This document shows positions 6,442 through 8,063 of a stretch of DNA of 8,063 bases, one piece after another (position 1 is the stretch's first letter; every line of letters begins with the position of its first letter). Under the pieces are notes generated by a model. It ran no database searches and had not been told where the DNA came from. It saw nothing but the letters and a program-made list of their open reading frames with translations. Location: contig URWR01000067.1 in the NCBI GenBank assembly GCA_900551595.1, forward strand, positions 1 through 8,063. The letters run 5' to 3'. The position numbers were made by a program, and so were the translations under genes. This DNA is from an uncultured Coriobacteriaceae bacterium (GTDB taxonomy: Bacteria > Actinomycetota > Coriobacteriia > Coriobacteriales > Atopobiaceae).

Positions 6442-8063
6442 TTATAGAACATCTTCGACGAAGCCTACGTGATACGTTGAGAAACGTGCTTCTCCTTCAT
6501 CTTGGGTGGCATCCAGATCTACATCGGCCCAAATGCCAAAGTCGCCATCACCATCGGCATCATGGAAGATTTGATGTACATGCCAAATGTGAGCAGACGT
6601 CTCGGCTGTTTCATCAATTTGGAGAAATGCGCTCGAGCGAGCATCTCCATCGAGCAAGATTTCGTCATGTACTTCGTAGAATGCATCAAGCGCACGCTTC
6701 CACGCACCTTCTCGCCAGCCCCAGTCAGCATCAAGTTGGCCTAAGTCTTCGGTACGTCCCAAAGCTGCCAGGCGTACTCGCAAAAACAGAGCATTTCTCA
6801 CCAGAAGCGTAAGACCTCGACGGTCTTTTACTACTTGGTTGGTAGCTTGTGGGGCAGCGCCGGCATCTATTTCTTCGGAGGTAGTACCGCTCCATTCATC
6901 CACCAGGCTGGAGTCTACTGTGCGTACCATCAGACCAAGCCATGCGGCAATATCTTCAAGGCGCTCATCGTACTTGCTTGTTGGAATGGTTCTATCCAAC
7001 ACGCGCCATGCATCGGAAAGATAGCGCAGCAAGGTACCTTCAGAGCGAGCGATACCATAACGGCGAATGTATTCCTTAAAATCGGAGGCAGTCTCAATCA
7101 TGTCGCGCAGCACCGATTTGGGGCTGAGCTCATAATCGTTTGCCCAAGGTACTTCAGCGCAGTAACGTTCAAAAGCTGCATCGAGGAGTTCTTCAAGCGG
7201 TTTGGGATACGTTACCTCTTGAATACGCTCCAACCGCTCCTCGTAATCTATACCCTCAGCTTTCATACTCGCCATGGCTTTATCGCGTGCTTCACGCTCT
7301 TGTGCTCGCAAAATTTGCCATGGGTCTTCCAATGTTGCCTCGATCATAGAAATGAGATCGAGTGCATAGGAATCTGATTCTGGATCAAGCAATTCAAGTG
7401 CCGCTAATAAGAATGGTGATAAGGGCTGGTCTAGTGCAAAATCATCTGGCAAATCTACAGTGCACGACCACTGTGTTGTGCCATCTTCAGCTTCAGTTTT
7501 CACAATGACACCCGCATCCAAAAGGGTGGCAAAAATTTCATCTGCACGACTCGAGAGTTGGATTTTTTCTTCCTCTGGTTGTGCAGAAGCATCGATAAGT
7601 TCATGGACACGAGACCAAGCATCGCCACCTTGTTCAACTTCGGCAAGCACCATGGCGTGCGTAATACGCATTCGAGAACGAAGTTTCTCTGGCGTAGCCG
7701 CTACGAGACGCTCAAAGGTTTGCTGATTCCATCCAACATAACCTGCAGGAGGTTTCTTCGTATGTATTTTCCGGGCGCGTTTAGGATCGCCTCCTGCTTT
7801 TGCAAGGGCTTTGGCATTTTCAATATCGTAGGGTGTGGCTTCTGCGAGAACGACGCCCTCATCATCAAAACCAGAGCGACCAGCGCGCCCTGCAACTTGA
7901 TGAAATTCTCGGGCGTTGAGGTGACGCATGCGTTTGCCGTCAAACTTTGAAAGTGCGGTAAACAGAACGGTATGAATTGGCACGTTAATACCAACACCAA
8001 GCGTGTCGGTTCCGCAAATGACAGGAAGGAGTCCCTGCTGCGCGAGTTTCTCAACAAGAAGTC
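6442..8063 (-). CDS. DEAD/DEAH-box helicase with DUF3516-type C-terminal region (5' end outside window)
   Basis: The C-terminal 539 residues of a superfamily 2 helicase; the frame stays open through base 8063, so the start, Walker A and DEAD/DEAH motifs lie beyond the window. The fragment begins in the second RecA-like domain: motif V is GTDTLGVGINVP (fragment residues 17-28) and motif VI is QVAGRAGRSG (55-64) with both arginine fingers of GRxGR. About 470 residues follow, acidic and tryptophan-bearing, without a known enzymatic motif, and resembling the DUF3516 region of actinobacterial helicases. Family members are presumed to act on RNA, but their role is not established. The GTG at 7983 that opens an apparent shorter frame is internal, since it falls inside motif V. 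The gene converges on gatC with 93 bases between stops. Ski2/HelY-like helicases are the nearest alternative. No terminator for this strand was seen after its stop. Confidence 0.88.
   Translation of the reverse strand, partial: LLVEKLAQQGLLPVICGTDTLGVGINVPIHTVLFTALSKFDGKRMRHLNAREFHQVAGRAGRSGFDDEGVVLAEATPYDIENAKALAKAGGDPKRARKIHTKKPPAGYVGWNQQTFERLVAATPEKLRSRMRITHAMVLAEVEQGGDAWSRVHELIDASAQPEEEKIQLSSRADEIFATLLDAGVIVKTEAEDGTTQWSCTVDLPDDFALDQPLSPFLLAALELLDPESDSYALDLISMIEATLEDPWQILRAQEREARDKAMASMKAEGIDYEERLERIQEVTYPKPLEELLDAAFERYCAEVPWANDYELSPKSVLRDMIETASDFKEYIRRYGIARSEGTLLRYLSDAWRVLDRTIPTSKYDERLEDIAAWLGLMVRTVDSSLVDEWSGTTSEEIDAGAAPQATNQVVKDRRGLTLLVRNALFLRVRLAALGRTEDLGQLDADWGWREGAWKRALDAFYEVHDEILLDGDARSSAFLQIDETAETSAHIWHVHQIFHDADGDGDFGIWADVDLDATQDEGEARFSTYHVGFVEDVL

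Noticed and set aside
6835..7377. 180-codon plus-strand open frame inside the helicase gene
   Set aside because: It lies opposite a helicase frame that is continuous and carries motifs V and VI; no domain or ribosome binding site supports it.
7981..7983. GTG as the start of a 513-residue protein
   Set aside because: The frame continues upstream to the window edge, and the 26 residues before this codon contain most of helicase motif V, so the GTG is an internal valine.
1..8063. Defence island, prophage, toxin-antitoxin or CRISPR content
   Set aside because: All long frames are accounted for by housekeeping and PTS genes; no regularly spaced repeats, integrase, transposase or small paired genes were seen.

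Overview
The window looks like ordinary chromosomal DNA from a low-to-mid-GC actinobacterium, most plausibly of the class Coriobacteriia (Atopobium/Lancefieldella/Olsenella-like). This is an inference. A superfamily 2 helicase with a DUF3516-type C-terminal region is an actinobacterial feature. The base composition is far less GC-rich than Streptomyces or mycobacteria, and sugar PTS genes and an EngB GTPase fit Coriobacteriia. No mobile element, CRISPR array, rRNA or tRNA gene was seen, and no gene-free gap exceeds 300 bases.

Layout. Bases 1-67 are AT-rich, with no gene and no convincing terminator. A leftward pair follows: engB (2897 to 2313), a GTPase of large-subunit ribosome assembly, then 52 bases later helD (2260 to 68), an SF1-like ATPase of the HelD family that frees stalled RNA polymerase from nucleic acid. 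The 154-base gap 2898-3051 is divergent and holds two dyad-symmetric elements. To its right, reading rightward, is a two-HTH, PRD-containing regulator of the BglG/MtlR kind (3052-4722). After a 240-base leader with a long imperfect palindrome comes gatC (4963-6348), a galactitol-type PTS membrane subunit IIC. A strong intrinsic terminator (6394-6425) closes gatC. Converging on it from the right is a 5'-truncated DUF3516 helicase gene (8063 to 6442) whose N-terminus lies beyond the window.

How the genes fit together. engB and helD are housekeeping genes of ribosome assembly and RNA polymerase recycling, probably co-transcribed. The regulator and gatC form a two-gene sugar-uptake locus, but there is no EIIA or EIIB gene next to gatC as in a normal gat operon. 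The regulator carries an EIIB-like domain with its cysteine, yet by eye its PRD domains lack the usual phospho-accepting histidines. This is the most unusual part of the window: an orphan IIC beside a regulator that may sense PTS state by something other than classical PRD phosphorylation. I found no clear evidence of a wholly new system.
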